The notes: a model not told the origin generated them from the sequence alone. Shown: positions 50,571 through 60,884, numbered from the stretch's first letter. The stretch is 64,000 nt of DNA from Nematopogon swammerdamellus (GCA_946902875.1 OX336340.1:5601739-5665738); one strand, 5' to 3'. Made by a program: numbers and translations.

Positions 50571-50873
50571 GCCTCGGTAGCTCAGTGGTTTGGTCGGTCG
50601 ACTGTCCCTTTGGAGGCTGACCGTGGTTCGGATTTCACGTAAAACTTCAGGTCCCTTCCCTTCTCACCTTACTAGTTGCTAGGGTTTATCCCGCCCGGAT
50701 TGGTACCACCGCACTGAATGAAACGTCGGTCGAATTTTCCGTCCAGTTCAAGCCAACATGAAATGAAGGGAACCACTGACATGGCACCTAGCTCACCCGG
50801 TGTTATGGGCTGACATCACGTATGTTGTAGATGATGTAGCCTATCGTTAATTTTCCATAAAAATAAAAATAAA
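50571..50873 (+). mobile_element. SINE-A lacking the 5S-like block
   Basis: GCCTCGGTAGCTCAGTGGTT and TGGTCGGTCGACTGTCCCTT run directly into TGGAGGCTGACCGTGG and TTCGGATTTCACG. The whole TTAAGCAACG ... GGGTGACCGC block is absent. Body complete with an internal deletion after CGGTCGAA; A-rich tail. Confidence 0.75.
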
Positions 50874-51200
50874 TACATTTATGTGACATAATTATGTGCA
50901 TGTGTGTGTATACAGTTTATTTGAGCCAACAAGGGAAAACGTTTTTTAAATGAAACTTCGGATATCAACGGACGGTATAAGCGCAGCAAGTTGATAGCTC
51001 GTGCGCCCTCGTGCGCTGTCGGCTTAGTGCATTGGAGATGATGAATTAGTTAAGTGCGAGTGGTTGGTTGATGTTCGCTCTTGAACCGGTATTAGTAATT
51101 TATGTTCTGTTATTTTGCATACCTAGGTAGTTATCGTATGTAAATCGTGTAAATTTTAGGTACAGTTTCTTTTGAACATTTTTTGTTTTATGTAAAGGCA
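50874..51200. other. Unassigned sequence
   Basis: Nothing recognised. Confidence 0.35.
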
Positions 51201-51202
51201 GT

Positions 51203-51345
51203 CGTGCCCGCGGCTCCGCTCGCGGTAAAGCCGGTGAAAACTCTATGTAAATCGGTTGAGAAGTATTTTCTCAGCAGAGGGCACGGGCGGTTTTGCCCAA
51301 AAGTATGACAGATGTTGATTGAGATTAGACATAGCCGATAGCAGC
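51203..51345 (+). repeat. CCCGCGGCTCCGCTCGC-type repeat start
   Basis: GTCGTGCCCGCGGCTCCGCT, CGCGGTAAAGCC and ATGTAAATCGGTTGAGAAGT, a LINE-tail-like repeat lying immediately upstream of the 27-bp array. Confidence 0.45.
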
Positions 51346-51370
51346 ACAACTCGGGAATCGCGAGCAAGAT

Positions 51371-51764
51371 GCTATTCCAGCTATAAGCGAGCGAAGTGTT
51401 ATTCCAGCTATAAGCGGGCGAGGTGCTATTCAGGATATAAGCGAGCGATGTGCTATTCACGCTATAAGCGAGCGAGGTGCTATTCCATTTATAAGCGAGC
51501 GAGGTGCTATGCCATTTATAAGCGAGCGAGGTGCTATTCCATTTATAAGCGAGCGAGGTGCTATTCCATTTATAAGCGAGCGAGGTGCTATGCCATTTAT
51601 AAGCGAGCGAGGTGCTATTCCATTTATAAGCGAGCGAGGTGCTATTCCATTTATAAGCGAGCGAGGTGCTATTCCATTTATAAGCGAGCGAGGTGCTATG
51701 CCATTTATAAGCGAGCGAGGTGCTATGCCATTTATAAGCGAGCGAGGTGCTATTCCATTTATAA
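51371..51764. repeat. 27-bp satellite, about 14.6 units
   Basis: Unit GCTATTCCATTTATAAGCGA then GCGAGGT. The first four or five units are more diverged (CCAGCTATAAG, CAGGATATAAG). Because 27 is a multiple of 3 and the unit lacks stops in several frames, both strands show long periodic frames (for instance AIPFISERG repeated). These are artefacts of the period, not proteins. Confidence 0.95.
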
Positions 51765-51895
51765 GGCATCTCTCCCCGTGCATGTCGTAAAAGGCGACTA
51801 AGGGACACGAAGACGATGCCGTGCTAAAGAGTGGCAGGATAGGATAGCCACCTCTCACCTTGGGACGGTCCTTCCACCGAGTCATGCGGCAGTTT
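51765..51895 (+). repeat. SINE-A2-type head
   Basis: GCATCTCTCCCCGTGCATGT, CGTAAAAGGCGACTAAGGGA and GCCGTGCTAAAGAGTGGCAG; begins exactly where the 27-bp array ends. Confidence 0.6.
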
Positions 51896-51949
51896 AGTCT
51901 TCGTGTCTTACTTGCTGCTTGATATAGTTATCTTGTCCGAATACTTTCC

Positions 51950-52060
51950 CAAACTTGGTGGTCGGGGTTATGTTGTAATTTATAAGAGTACTTGCAGCAC
52001 ATCAACAATTACTCTGCTCTATACCGATTGTCGAGATAAAACATGTGTTGTGTATGTAAG
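51950..52060 (+). repeat. Family N repeat
   Basis: GTTGTAATTTATAAGAGTAC, TTGCAGCACATCAACAATTA, CTCTGCTCTATACCGATTGT and CGAGAT; same order at 57030-57125. Confidence 0.55.
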
Positions 52061-52436
52061 GCAGAAAAAAGGTCGTCGTCTATTTTATTGAAGGGACTTT
52101 TGAAAACTTGAAATATTTAGTCCCAATAACATCAAATAATTAATTTGAAGCGATAATACATATAGCTGCCTCGATCGACAGAAAGGACGAAGACAGTAGT
52201 TTATTCCTGAAGGAAAAACTTCGACAAACTCAGAGGGTGTATGTAGGAGACGAATAACAAAAAGAAAATTGAAACAAGTGACCCCAGGGTGAGTGTATTT
52301 CGAAACAAGACAACTCCTTATAGAAGTCGTCACATACACGTGATGTCTTCCCAGAAGAGGGCTTGTACATTCGTGTACAAAAGTATAAACAAAATTAATA
52401 AATAAAAAAAAATATATATTTCTTTTACGTTATCCG
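52061..52436. other. Unassigned sequence
   Basis: Nothing recognised. Confidence 0.35.
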
Positions 52437-52825
52437 GTATGGATGGCTAAGTCGGAGGGGTCAAAGCACATGCTCCGACCAGCCAATATCACCTCCGAGA
52501 AGGTAGGTTCCATACCGGAGCCTTCCCTTTGAATTGCTGGCTATACTGGACTAGAGGAGAACACAACCATGGCTGCTATGCGACTATCTTACATCCAGTA
52601 CGGTGGTATCGACATATTCGGTTACAATTTGAGCCTACCACCTAGTAAGGGCAATGCAAGTGACCTACAGTTTTACACCGGTTCCGAACGGTGAAGCAGC
52701 AGGTGTAGGTATGCACGTATTTTTTTTCTTCAGAAAAAACTCATTGGTACATATGCCGACCGGATTCGAACCTCAGACCTCTCACAGGAGAAGCCGACGC
52801 CCAAACCACTCGGCCACCCGCCGCC
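52437..52825 (-). mobile_element. SINE-B, full-length
   Basis: On the minus strand: GGCGGGTGGCCGAGTGGTTT, GGCGTCGGCTTCTCCTGTGA, GAGGTTCGAATCCGG, GAGTTTTTTCTGAAG, then core and tail ending CATACCGGATAACG. Best-preserved A and B boxes of the family. Confidence 0.85.
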
Positions 52826-52868
52826 GATATAGAAGAGAATCGTTTATTGCGCAAAAATATAGAAATAC

Positions 52869-55092
52869 TAGCTGAGCCCGCGGCTCCGCTCGCGTGAAAT
52901 TCGTATTTCAAAGAAGACAGTAAGTAACTATGGGCGAGGCCGAAGGCCGAGCTGCGTTCAGGAAGTCGATAAACCATATCTAAGAAAGTAAGTACGAGTA
53001 AGGGCGAGGCCGAAGGCAAGCTGCGTTAAGGTAAACGATAAACCTTGTCAAATAAAGTAAGTAACTAACGGCGAGGCTTCAGGCTGAACTGTATTCTAGA
53101 AAGAAAATAAACCTTCTCGAAGAAAGTAAGTAACTGAGGGCGAGGCCGAAGGCCGAGCTGCGTTCAGGAAGACGATAAACCTTCTCGAAAAAGTAAGTAA
53201 CTGAGGGCGAGGCCGAAGGCCGAGCTGCGTTCAGGAAGACTATAAACCTTATCGAAGAAAGTAAGTAACTAAGGGCGAGGCCGAAGGCCGAGCTGCGTTC
53301 AGAAAGACCATGAACCTTCACGAAGACAGTAAGTAACTGAAAGCGAGGCCGAAGGCCGAGTTGCGTTCAGGAAGAATATAAACCTTATCGAAGAAAGTAA
53401 GTAACTAAGGGCGAGGCCGAAGGCCGAGCTGTGTTCAGAAAGACCATGAACCTTCACGAAGACAGTAAGTAACTGAGGGCGAGGCCGAAGGCCGAGCTGC
53501 GTTCAGGAAGGCGATAAATCTTATCTAAGAAAGTATGTAACTAAGAGCGAGGCCGAAGGCCGAGCTGCGTTCAGAAAAACTATAAACCTTCACGAAGAAA
53601 GTAAGTAACTGAAAGCGAGGCCGAAGGCCGAGCTGCGTTCAGGAAGACCATGAACCTTCTCGAAGACAGTAAGTAACTGAGGGCGAGGCCGAAGGCCGAG
53701 CTGCGTTCAGGAAGACTATAAACCTTATCGAAGAAAGTAAGTAACTAAGGGCGAGGCCGAAGGCCGAGCTGCGTTCAGAAAGACCATGAACCTTCACGAA
53801 GACAGTAAGTAACTGAGGGCGAGGCCGAAGGCCGAGCTGCGTTCAGAAAAACTATAAACCTTCTTGAAGAAAATAAGTAACTGAAAGCGAGGTCGAAGGC
53901 CGAGCTACGTTCAGGAATACCATAAACCTTCTCAAAGAAGGTAAGTAACTAAGGGCAAGGCCGAAGGCCGAGCTGCGTTCAGAAAGACTATAAACTTTCT
54001 CGAAGAAAGTAAGTAATTAAGGGCGAGGCCGAAGGCCGAGCTGCGTCCAGGAAGACTATAAACCTTATCGAAGAAAGTATGTAACTAAGGGCGAGGCCGA
54101 AGGCCGAGCTGCGTTCAGGAAGACTATAAACCTTCTCGAAGAAAGTAAGTAACTGAGGGCGAGGCCGAAGGCCGAGCGGCGTTCAGGAAGACTATAAACG
54201 TTCTCGAAGAAAGTAAGTAATTAAGGGCGAGGCCGAAGGCCGAGCTGCATTCAGAAAGACCATGAACCTTCTCGAAGACAGTAAGTAACTGAGGGCGAGG
54301 CCGAAGGCCGAGCTGCGTTCAGAAAAACTATAAACCTTCTTGAAGAAAATAAGTAACTGAAAGCGAGGTCGAAGGCCGAGCTACGTTCAGGAATACCATA
54401 AACCTTCTCAAAGAAGGTAAGTAACTAAGGGCAAGGCCGAAGGCCGAGCTGCGTTCAGAAAGACTATAAACTTTCTCGAAGAAAGTAAGTAATTAAGGGC
54501 GAGGCCGAAGGCCGAGCTGCGTCCAGGAAGACTATAAACCTTATCGAAGAAAGTATGTAACTAAGGGCGAGGCCGAAGGCCGAGCTGCGTTCAGGAAGAC
54601 TATAAACCTTCTCGAAGAAAGTAAGTAACTGAGGGCGAGGCCGAAGGCCGAGCGGCGTTCAGGAAGACTATAAACGTTCTCGAAGAAAGTAAGTAATTAA
54701 GGGCGAGGCCGAAGGCCGAGCTGCATTCAGAAAGACCATGAACCTTCTCGAAGACAGTAAGTAACTGAGGGCGAGGCCGAAGGCCGAGCTGCGTTCAGGA
54801 AGGCGATAAACCTTATCTAAGAATGTAAGTAATTAAGGGCGAGGCCGAAGGCCGAGCTACGTTCAGGAAGACCATAAGACCATAATATTACATAAAAAAA
54901 AACAAAAACTTTCATACAAAGTCGTCGTCCCCATTTCCCCCCTTAAAGTTGTAATTTCCAAAAAATCCTTAACGGATTCTTACGTTATGAAATAAACCTA
55001 TGTTCCAAATTTCAGCTTTCTAGACTTAGTAGTTTCGGCTGTGCGTTAATAGATCAGTCAGTCAGGACAAACAATTTTATAAGTATAGATAT
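52869..55092 (+). repeat. LINE-tail repeat enlarged by an internal satellite
   Basis: The left end, CTAGCTGAGCCCGCGGCTCC, GCTCGCGTGAAATTCGTATT and AAGTAAC, is a family D start. The right end (54900-55092), with AACTTTCATACAAAGTCGTC, TATGTTCCAAATTTCAGCTT, AGACTTAGTAGTTTCGGCTG and AATTTTATAAGTATAGATA, is an RTE-like 3' terminus. The 68-bp array fills the space between. Confidence 0.5.
52906..54868. repeat. 68-bp satellite, about 29 units, with 476-bp higher-order repeat
   Basis: Unit: GAAAGTAAGTAACTAAGGG, CGAGGCCGAAGGCCGAG, CTGCGTTCAGGAAGACTATA and AACCTTCTC, 68 bp (sometimes 67). Diagnostic variants recur exactly 476 bp apart (TTCTTGAAGAAAAT at 53861 and 54337; CTGCATTCAG at 54245 and 54721), showing a seven-unit block duplicated in tandem at about 53820-54296 and 54296-54772. 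Confidence 0.95.
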
Positions 55093-55199
55093 CTACTCTT
55101 TATTCTACTCGTATCTTCTACCAAAATCATCTATCTACACTACACCAACGCAACGCAACAGAACTGCTAACGCCATATATTACGACCATTCGACACTAA

Positions 55200-55400
55200 A
55201 TTCCGTTTTCTTTGATACTGCTCAACCCTAAGGCTATTTAACTTTATGGTATATAGCCTACTATAGTGAGCCTGAAGAACTACTCTTTACATTGGTGTAA
55301 ACCGCATAAAAATCTGTTAAGTGGTTCCGAGTTTACCTCAAACATACATACATACATGCAAACAGACGTTTCCTTTTATAAGAAGTAGAGATAGAGAAAA
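55200..55400 (+). repeat. Family G repeat, 5'-truncated
   Basis: TTTCTTTGATACTGCTCAAC, AGGCTATTTAACTTTATGGT, CATTGGTGTAAACCGCATAA and ACATACATACATACATGCAA, then CCTTTTATAAGAAGTAGAG. Confidence 0.65.
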
Positions 55401-55489
55401 GAAGATAGAGATTAAATTATCCTCCCTTCCCCTCTCCCCGCGGACTCCTCCCCCGTACCTCAACCCCACTCTTCAAAACCACCCCCAGT

Positions 55490-56063
55490 ATGGATAAAAT
55501 TATTTAAAATCATTTAAAATCCTAAAACCTAATTTTGAAATCATCCCCTATCTTAATTTAAGGGTTGATTTAGCAAAAACGCTGAAACACGTAATTCTTT
55601 ATTTTATACCAAAAGCCTAAATATGAATTTTAATATCCCTCACTTGAGAAATGATGGGTTCCCTATACATTCTTTCATCCCCTATTTCACCCCGTTAAGG
55701 GTTGTTTTTTTGAGACAAAAGGTAGCTTATGTTATTCCTCAGGATGCAATTCAGCTCCGTACAAAATTTCATAAAATCCTAAAATCTAATTTTGAAATCA
55801 ACCCCTATTTTAATTTAAGGGTTGATTTAGCAAAAACGCTGAAACACGTATTTCTTTATTTCATACCAAAAGCCCAAATATAAATTGTCATATCCCTAAC
55901 TTAAGAAATGCTGAGTTCCCCATACAAACTTTCATCCCCTATTTCACCCCCTTAAGGGTTGTTTTTTGAGACAAAAAGTAGCCTATGTCCGTCCTCGGGA
56001 TGCAATTCATCTCCGTGCAATATTTTATCGAAATCTGTTCAGCGGTTTAGGCGTGAAAAGGTA

Positions 56064-56119
<56 letters not shown>

Positions 56120-56160
56120 CAGAGTTACTTTCGAATTTATAATATTAGTATGGAAGTATG
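55490..56160 (+). mobile_element. RTE-type LINE 3' end with 257-bp tandem duplication
   Basis: Two units shifted by 257 bp (AATTTTGAAATCA at 55531 and 55788) share TTAAGGGTTGATTTAGCAAA and ACGCTGAAACACGTA. Then come GTAGCCTATGTCCGTCC, CGAAATCTGTTCAGCGGTTT, a (GACA)n run at 56062-56117 and the terminal TTTATAATATTAGTATGGAA, the classical 3' end of lepidopteran RTE-like elements. No reverse transcriptase remains. Confidence 0.75.
56062..56117 (+). repeat. (GACA)n microsatellite
   Basis: About 14 units of CAGA/GACA within the RTE-type 3' end. Confidence 0.95.
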
Positions 56161-56525
56161 GATGAACAGAAAATATGTAAACACAAGACAGCAGAAATGT
56201 TATGAAACATTTTATACATACCACAGAAGCGATCGCCGGCCGTTTTCACCCAGCCTCAGCCTTCTTGCTCTGTGATATATCCATAGCACAACGCTGTATC
56301 TCGACAATCAGGTAAGCTGAATAATCGGTGTTATACTGCAAGATCTCAGGTAAATTACAGGCGGGCTTATAAATCACTACAAGTTATTGGTTTTTCTATG
56401 ATAATTAATAATTTAAACATAACTTATATCTAAAATTAAAACTAACTAATAAATAAATCACAACTAAATCTAAAATATTTTTTTTATTGTTTAAAAATTG
56501 CGTTTAAGTTAACCTTTAGTACCTA
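56161..56525. other. Unassigned; weak family N-like scrap
   Basis: TCTCGACAATCAGGTAAGCT and TCAGGTAAATTACAG near 56298-56360 recall family N; otherwise nothing. Confidence 0.3.
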
Positions 56526-56790
56526 CTAGCTTTTGCCCGCGACTTCGCTTCGCGTGTTTAGGGTTTTACCTTTTTGCTCACAGCTCAGGCCGCCAAAGAC
56601 GTAGCGTTATGACTTATTATACCCTAACACCACTTTGAGAAGTGACAGAATGTAATATTGAAAATCGTATGGAAATAGATGAAGCGGTTCTCGAGTTTTA
56701 AGAAAATTCATAATATATTGACGAGCGTCGCCGCGGGGCGTGTCGTCGGTCGCCCGTAGAAACTTCGGTTTATTTATTAGGAATTCTTTA
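56526..56790 (+). repeat. Family H repeat, full-length
   Basis: CTAGCTTTTGCCCGCGACTT, TTTGCTCACAGCTCAGGCCG, AGACGTAGCGTTATGACTTA, GAAGCGGTTCTCGAGTTTTA and GAAACTTCGG. Confidence 0.65.
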
Positions 56791-57029
56791 ATTTTGAAGT
56801 TCCGGAAATATTTAGCGTGTTCAGGTTGGCAGACAGCGACACACTAATAACAAGTCTAGTCTGTATGTGTGTAAGTTATCTGAGAAACATTTTAATCTGA
56901 AATACTTGGTCAAAAATATATTATTTCAACTCAATGAAAATTTTCAAAATTTTAATTGATTTTTTTTCTTTATTTAGGAACAGGTTTTCGGAAATAAATT
57001 TCATTACCGTAATCGTGATTTGCAACGTT
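56791..57029. other. Unassigned sequence
   Basis: Short AT-rich frames only. Confidence 0.35.
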
Positions 57030-57125
57030 GTACACTTTGTGGTAATTTACAACAGTACTTGCAGCACAACACCGACTACTCTGCTTATCCCGATTTTCGA
57101 GATCAGCGTGTGGTATGTATGTATA
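57030..57125 (+). repeat. Family N repeat
   Basis: GTACACTTTGTGGTAATTTA, CAACAGTACTTGCAGCACAA, CACCGACTACTCTGCTTATC and CCGATTTTCGAGATCA. About 80% similar to 51950-52060. Confidence 0.55.
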
Positions 57126-57417
57126 CTGTACGGACTTTTCTGGGTAAAAAATACGTTCACGGACTTATTTCGATAATTTGCGCACACGTAGAATAGGCGA
57201 AGGAAATCTTTTATTATCCACTGTACAGAGTCAAACTTCGTTGAACCAAAAAAAAAAAAAATACGTTTCCGTCGCGCGTCCGCTGAAGAACTTCCGGAGC
57301 TACCAGTCACAACGTAAGGTTTGTTTCGGATGTATTATTATCAATGACATCCTAACACTTTTCAATTCTATTGCTCTTTGTGTATACATATATCAATTTA
57401 AATGTATTATTTTTAAA

Positions 57418-57652
57418 ACAAGCCGTGCCCGCGGCTCCGCCCGCTCTCATATTTGACTTCACTGCCAACCTCATAAGCCATTTAGCGTGATAGTAAGTAG
57501 CCTATAGTTGATGGGAAGAATCAAGCTATCCGTAGAATTTTGTTTTATTAAAATCGGTTCAGTGGTTCTCGAGTTATAAGCGGACAGACAGACATACACT
57601 CAGACACTCAGACACTCAGACAGAAAGCAGACGTTGGATTTTATTATAGGTA
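57418..57652 (+). repeat. Family C repeat, full-length
   Basis: CAAGCCGTGCCCGCGGCTCC to GACGTTGGATTTTATTATAGG, with the tandem CAGACACTCAGACACT variant of the tail. Confidence 0.8.
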
Positions 57653-58097
57653 AGGATATAATTCCATTACACAGAATGTCCCAGATCGACCACATAATAT
57701 TACCAAAACACGATTCCTAAGCTCATAAGTAAAACCAAAATGTTATTACATACATCTTTTTTCGGAATTTTTTTTTACGATTTTATGCAGTAACGGCATG
57801 ACAAGAACGCTCCGTCGTATAACAATTATTTTTTTTTACATATTGTGTGAAACTCAGTCAATTACATAATAATCTAAATGATTTCATCATTAGAAAGATA
57901 GTTAACAAAACATTTTGAGTTCAATTCAGCGTATAAGAAAACCAATCATTTTTGTACGACATAGCGGTCTTCTACTCCGTCTTGCTGCATAAAATCGTCA
58001 AAAACTAGGAAACTATAAATCGAATAAAACAATATACTAACCATTTTTAGGGTTCCGTATCCATACGGAAGTCTATTACAAAGACTATTAGTAATTT
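57653..58097. other. Unassigned sequence
   Basis: No repeat match except a family M-like TTTAGGGTTCCGTATCCATA at 58046. Confidence 0.35.
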
Positions 58098-58412
58098 AAC
58101 CATTGCTTACCTCTGGCGTTACCGTCTGCCACTTGGCACCTCACCATTTCTTACCTCTTGCGTTACCGCCTGCCACTTGGCACCTCACCGTTACTTACCT
58201 TTGGCGTTACCACCAGCCACTTGGAACCTTACCCTTTCATGCCTATGGCGTTACAACCTGTCACTTGGCACCTTACCATTGCTTACGTGTGGCGTTACCA
58301 CTTGCCACTTGGCACCTTACCATTGCTTACGTCTGATGTTACCACCTGCCACTTGGCACCTTACCATTGCTTACGTTTGTTGTTACCACCTGCCACTTGT
58401 CACCTTGACACC
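58098..58412 (+). repeat. 44-bp tandem repeat, about 7 units, forward
   Basis: Unit TTACCATTGCTTACGTCTGG, CGTTACCACCTGCCACTTGG and CACC; ACTTGGCACC occurs at 58131 and 58175 and so on (period 44). As 44 is not a multiple of 3, the three plus frames each pass through the array; the resulting frames are not proteins. Confidence 0.95.
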
Positions 58413-58929
58413 ACTTAAGACACGGTCAAAAAAATCTTACGTTCTTGAAAAAATAACCTGGAAATAAAATGGCGCAAGCCGCCGTGACGGGTTCCAACCT
58501 TCGATCAATTATTTTTTTCAGTCTACGGTTCCAACCATCTGCCTCTCCCAAACCAGGCAAGAAATACCCATACTGCTCGGCCGCGACCCTCTCTAGTTTG
58601 CGTCAAATGTATTCATAGTGGCGCCCGGAGTCCGAAGAGCAATTTACAAGTTAGTCTGCGTCCGACGGACGGGCTTTAGTAACCAGTTAATTGCGACAAA
58701 GTTACTGTCGCTATGCTATGACAGAACATAAGAAATGAGGAGAAGTACAGAATGACTATTATTATGAAGATTCGTTAATTTATTTTTTTATAATGTATTG
58801 AGTTCAGAATTAGTCATAATTAATGTAAGATATCCGAAATTAAGTTAAGGTGAAAAAGTCAAAATGTAAAAATAACACTGGCAATTTTGTCATTGAAAAT
58901 TACTTTTCAACAGCTTTTGTTGGGCGTCT
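58413..58929. other. Spacer between the two 44-bp arrays, unassigned
   Basis: TAGTGGCGCCCGGAGTCCGA and GCGTCCGACGGACGGGC near 58620-58665 are GC-rich; nothing matched elsewhere. Confidence 0.35.
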
Positions 58930-59010
58930 CTTTTGTGTGTCAGGTTGGACATCTTTTGGAGATCCTTGATCTCTGCCTACCTCACTGGAAAACAGGAGTG
59001 ACGCTATGTA
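58930..59010 (+). repeat. LINE C-terminal end, diverged
   Basis: TTTTGTGTGTCAGGTTGGAC, GGAGATCCTTGATCTCTGCC and AACAGGAGTGACGCTATGTA correspond to 27525-27600. Confidence 0.55.
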
Positions 59011-59118
59011 GTACAGTATTGCATATAACTATGTTTTTTTAGCTTGACGGTGTCCGTGATATCTGATAGACTGTCGCCTGATGACGGAGATGAACTGTGC
59101 GGAACTACTCTTACTTGT

Positions 59119-59268
59119 GGTAACGCCAGACGTAAGCAATGGTAAGGTGCCAAGTGGCAGGTGGTAACGCCAAACGTAAGCAATGGTAAGGTGCCAAGTG
59201 GCACGAGGTAACGCCTAAGGTAAGCAATGTTATGGTGACAGGTGGCAAGCGGTAACGCCAAAGTTGAT
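59119..59268 (-). repeat. 44-bp tandem repeat, about 3.4 units, inverted
   Basis: GGTAACGCCAGACGTAAGCA, ATGGTAAGGTGCCAAGTGGC and AGGT with a 44-bp period (59119, 59163, and so on). It is the reverse complement of the unit at 58098-58412. Confidence 0.95.
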
Positions 59269-59520
59269 CGCGCTCCTTTAGTCGTTATTTTATGTTCTGC
59301 GGCCACTATGAACAAGAGTAAATAGCTATGAAATTGTGGGCAAAGCACTGCACGTCGTTCCATAGACACGCCACTCTGTCTCCCTATAACGCCCTCTCGA
59401 CGGGAGGTGGAAGCCATTTTGAAATGAAGTCGTAATTGCTATGAAAATTCTGGAAGAGATACATATTAATATCAAACATAATATTTAATACTATATTAAA
59501 GGTTATTATATTATTTCAAG
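59269..59520. other. Unassigned sequence
   Basis: Nothing recognised. Confidence 0.3.
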
Positions 59521-59742
59521 GTTGTTGAGTAGTCTAGGCGTCGGCTTCTCTTGGGAGAGGTCCGAGGTTCGAATCCGGCCCGCGTGTACCAATAAGGTTT
59601 TTCTGATGGAAAATTTTTCATTTATACTTACACCTGCCCCTTCACCGTTCGGAATCGGTGTAAAACTGCAGGTCCCTTCATTTGCCCCTTACACCTCTTA
59701 CTAGGCGGTAGGCCCAATTTGTAGCCGACTGGGTTGATACCA
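59521..59742 (+). mobile_element. SINE-B, left part of a copy split by a LINE
   Basis: AGTAGTCTAGGCGTCGGCTT, CTCTTGGGAGAGGTCCGAGG, TTCGAATCCGGCCCGCGTG, TTCACCGTTCGGAATCGGTG, CTTACTAGGCGGTAGGCC and CTGGGTTGATACCAC, then the interruption. Confidence 0.8.
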
Positions 59743-59930
59743 CAAAATGAATTACCCAAATTTCTTTCACTGTATTTTATTCCTCATCACCCAAAGGTTG
59801 ACTGGAAGAAATCACTTGTAGTGATAAGTGCGCTTTCGCGCACTCCTGTATTTCTTGTTTCTTGTCGGGTACTGTTCTTCCTTCAATTTGTGTGCAATAA
59901 AGAGTTTCTATTCCATTCTAATGAATATAC
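59743..59930 (+). mobile_element. 5'-truncated LINE 3' UTR inserted in SINE-B
   Basis: CCCAAAGGTTGACTGGAAGA, AATCACTTGTAGTGATAAGT, GCGCTTTCGCGCAC and GTGTGCAATAAAGAGTTTCT. AATAAA here is likely the element's polyadenylation signal. No protein-coding part. 188 bp. Confidence 0.65.
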
Positions 59931-60094
59931 AATGGCCGGATCTCCGTAGAGTGTTCTCCTCTAGTTCAGTATAGCCAGCAATCCAAAAGTAAGTCTCCGG
60001 TATGGCACCTACCTTCTCGGAGGTGATATTGGCCGGTCGCAGCATCTGCTTTGGCCTCTCTGACACCTATACCGGATTACATAAAAAAATATTA
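59931..60094 (+). mobile_element. SINE-B, right part of the split copy
   Basis: AATGGCCGGATCTCCGTAGA, GTGTTCTCCTCTAGTTCAGT, CCGGTATGGCACCTACCTTC, TCGGAGGTGATATTGGCCGG and ATACCGGATTACATAAAAAA. Confidence 0.8.
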
Positions 60095-60279
60095 AATTGT
60101 TTGATCTGACCCACCTTTGTATGAATGTATGCTGGCCCTTAATACATAATATGTGCACATAATACACATGCATTCGTACACAAAGCTTTATCCCGACAAT
60201 AGGGTGAGATTAATCGAAGTTGGGCAGCAAAAACTCGAGTAAATTACAGCACAACACCGACCACCACGTTTAGAAAAAT

Positions 60280-60625
60280 ATTAGGACAATGCAAGTATTA
60301 GTGCTCGGAGTAGTTTTTTTAAGCGATCTCGCCGCCGCGCCGTCCCCTTTCCACCACCGCACCACGCGCACTGGGCAGGGATTGCATATCTACACGCTGG
60401 ACCAATCGGTTCTACAGATCTTTCCTCTAAAGAACCGGTAAACTCTGGAACGCTCTTCCTGCCCATATATTAACCCCCAATGTACAATCTCTGGTCCTTC
60501 AAGACGTGCCTGAATAGACACCTGTTGACCGGCATAACATTCTCAACACCCGCACATGACCGGACGTCCATGGGCGTCGTTAGATATCTTATGAATGAAA
60601 GCGCCACATGTCTCACTTTCAATAA
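60280..60625 (+). pseudogene. LINE-K reverse transcriptase C-terminus
   Basis: ACTCTGGAACGCTCTTCCTG, CAATGTACAATCTCTGGTCC and TTCAAGACGTGCCTGAATAG encode a decayed version of the LINE ending in which a W-N-LP motif is followed by YNLWSFKTCLNRHLLTG. Then come CCATGGGCGTCGTTAGATAT and CACATGTCTCACTTTCAATA. The first part is frameshifted relative to the second. It is the best copy of the fragments at 2640, 3030, 19298, 31905, 38650 and 41245. Confidence 0.55.
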
Positions 60626-60657
60626 AAAAATTCAAGCAGCAAGTAGACTTTACATAC

Positions 60658-60884
60658 TAGATGCGCCCGCGGCTCCGCCCGCTCTCATATTTCACTTCAC
60701 TGCTAACCTTATAAGCCATTTAGCGTGATAGTAAGCAGCCTATAGTTGATGGGAAGAATCAAGCTAACCGTACATATTTTTTTTTAATTAAAATCGGTTC
60801 AGTGATTCTCGAGTTATAAGCGGACAGACAGACATACATACATACAGACAGACAGAAAGCAGACGTTTGATTTTATTAAAGGTA
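60658..60884 (+). repeat. Family C repeat, full-length
   Basis: CTAGATGCGCCCGCGGCTCC, CCTTATAAGCCATTTAGCG, TGATTCTCGAGTTATAAGCG and GATTTTATTAAAGGTA; the inverted repeat at 60886 begins within two bases of its end. Confidence 0.8.

Noticed and set aside
51319..51808. Long overlapping frames encoding repeated nonapeptides on both strands
   Set aside because: They exist because a 27-bp tandem unit without stops preserves frame; similar length on both strands and no start context or homology.
52745..52825. tRNA-Ser/Leu gene
   Set aside because: The A and B boxes belong to the head of SINE-B, found in several copies with the same downstream body.
52906..54868. Possible CRISPR or tandem tRNA array because of the short GGCC hairpin in each unit
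   Set aside because: No spacers, no A/B boxes, and higher-order duplication typical of satellites.
56039..56165. Coding potential in the (GACA)n region
   Set aside because: The periodic frames simply read the microsatellite.
58103..58467. Three overlapping plus frames of 77-96 codons
   Set aside because: They are the three readings of the 44-bp tandem array.
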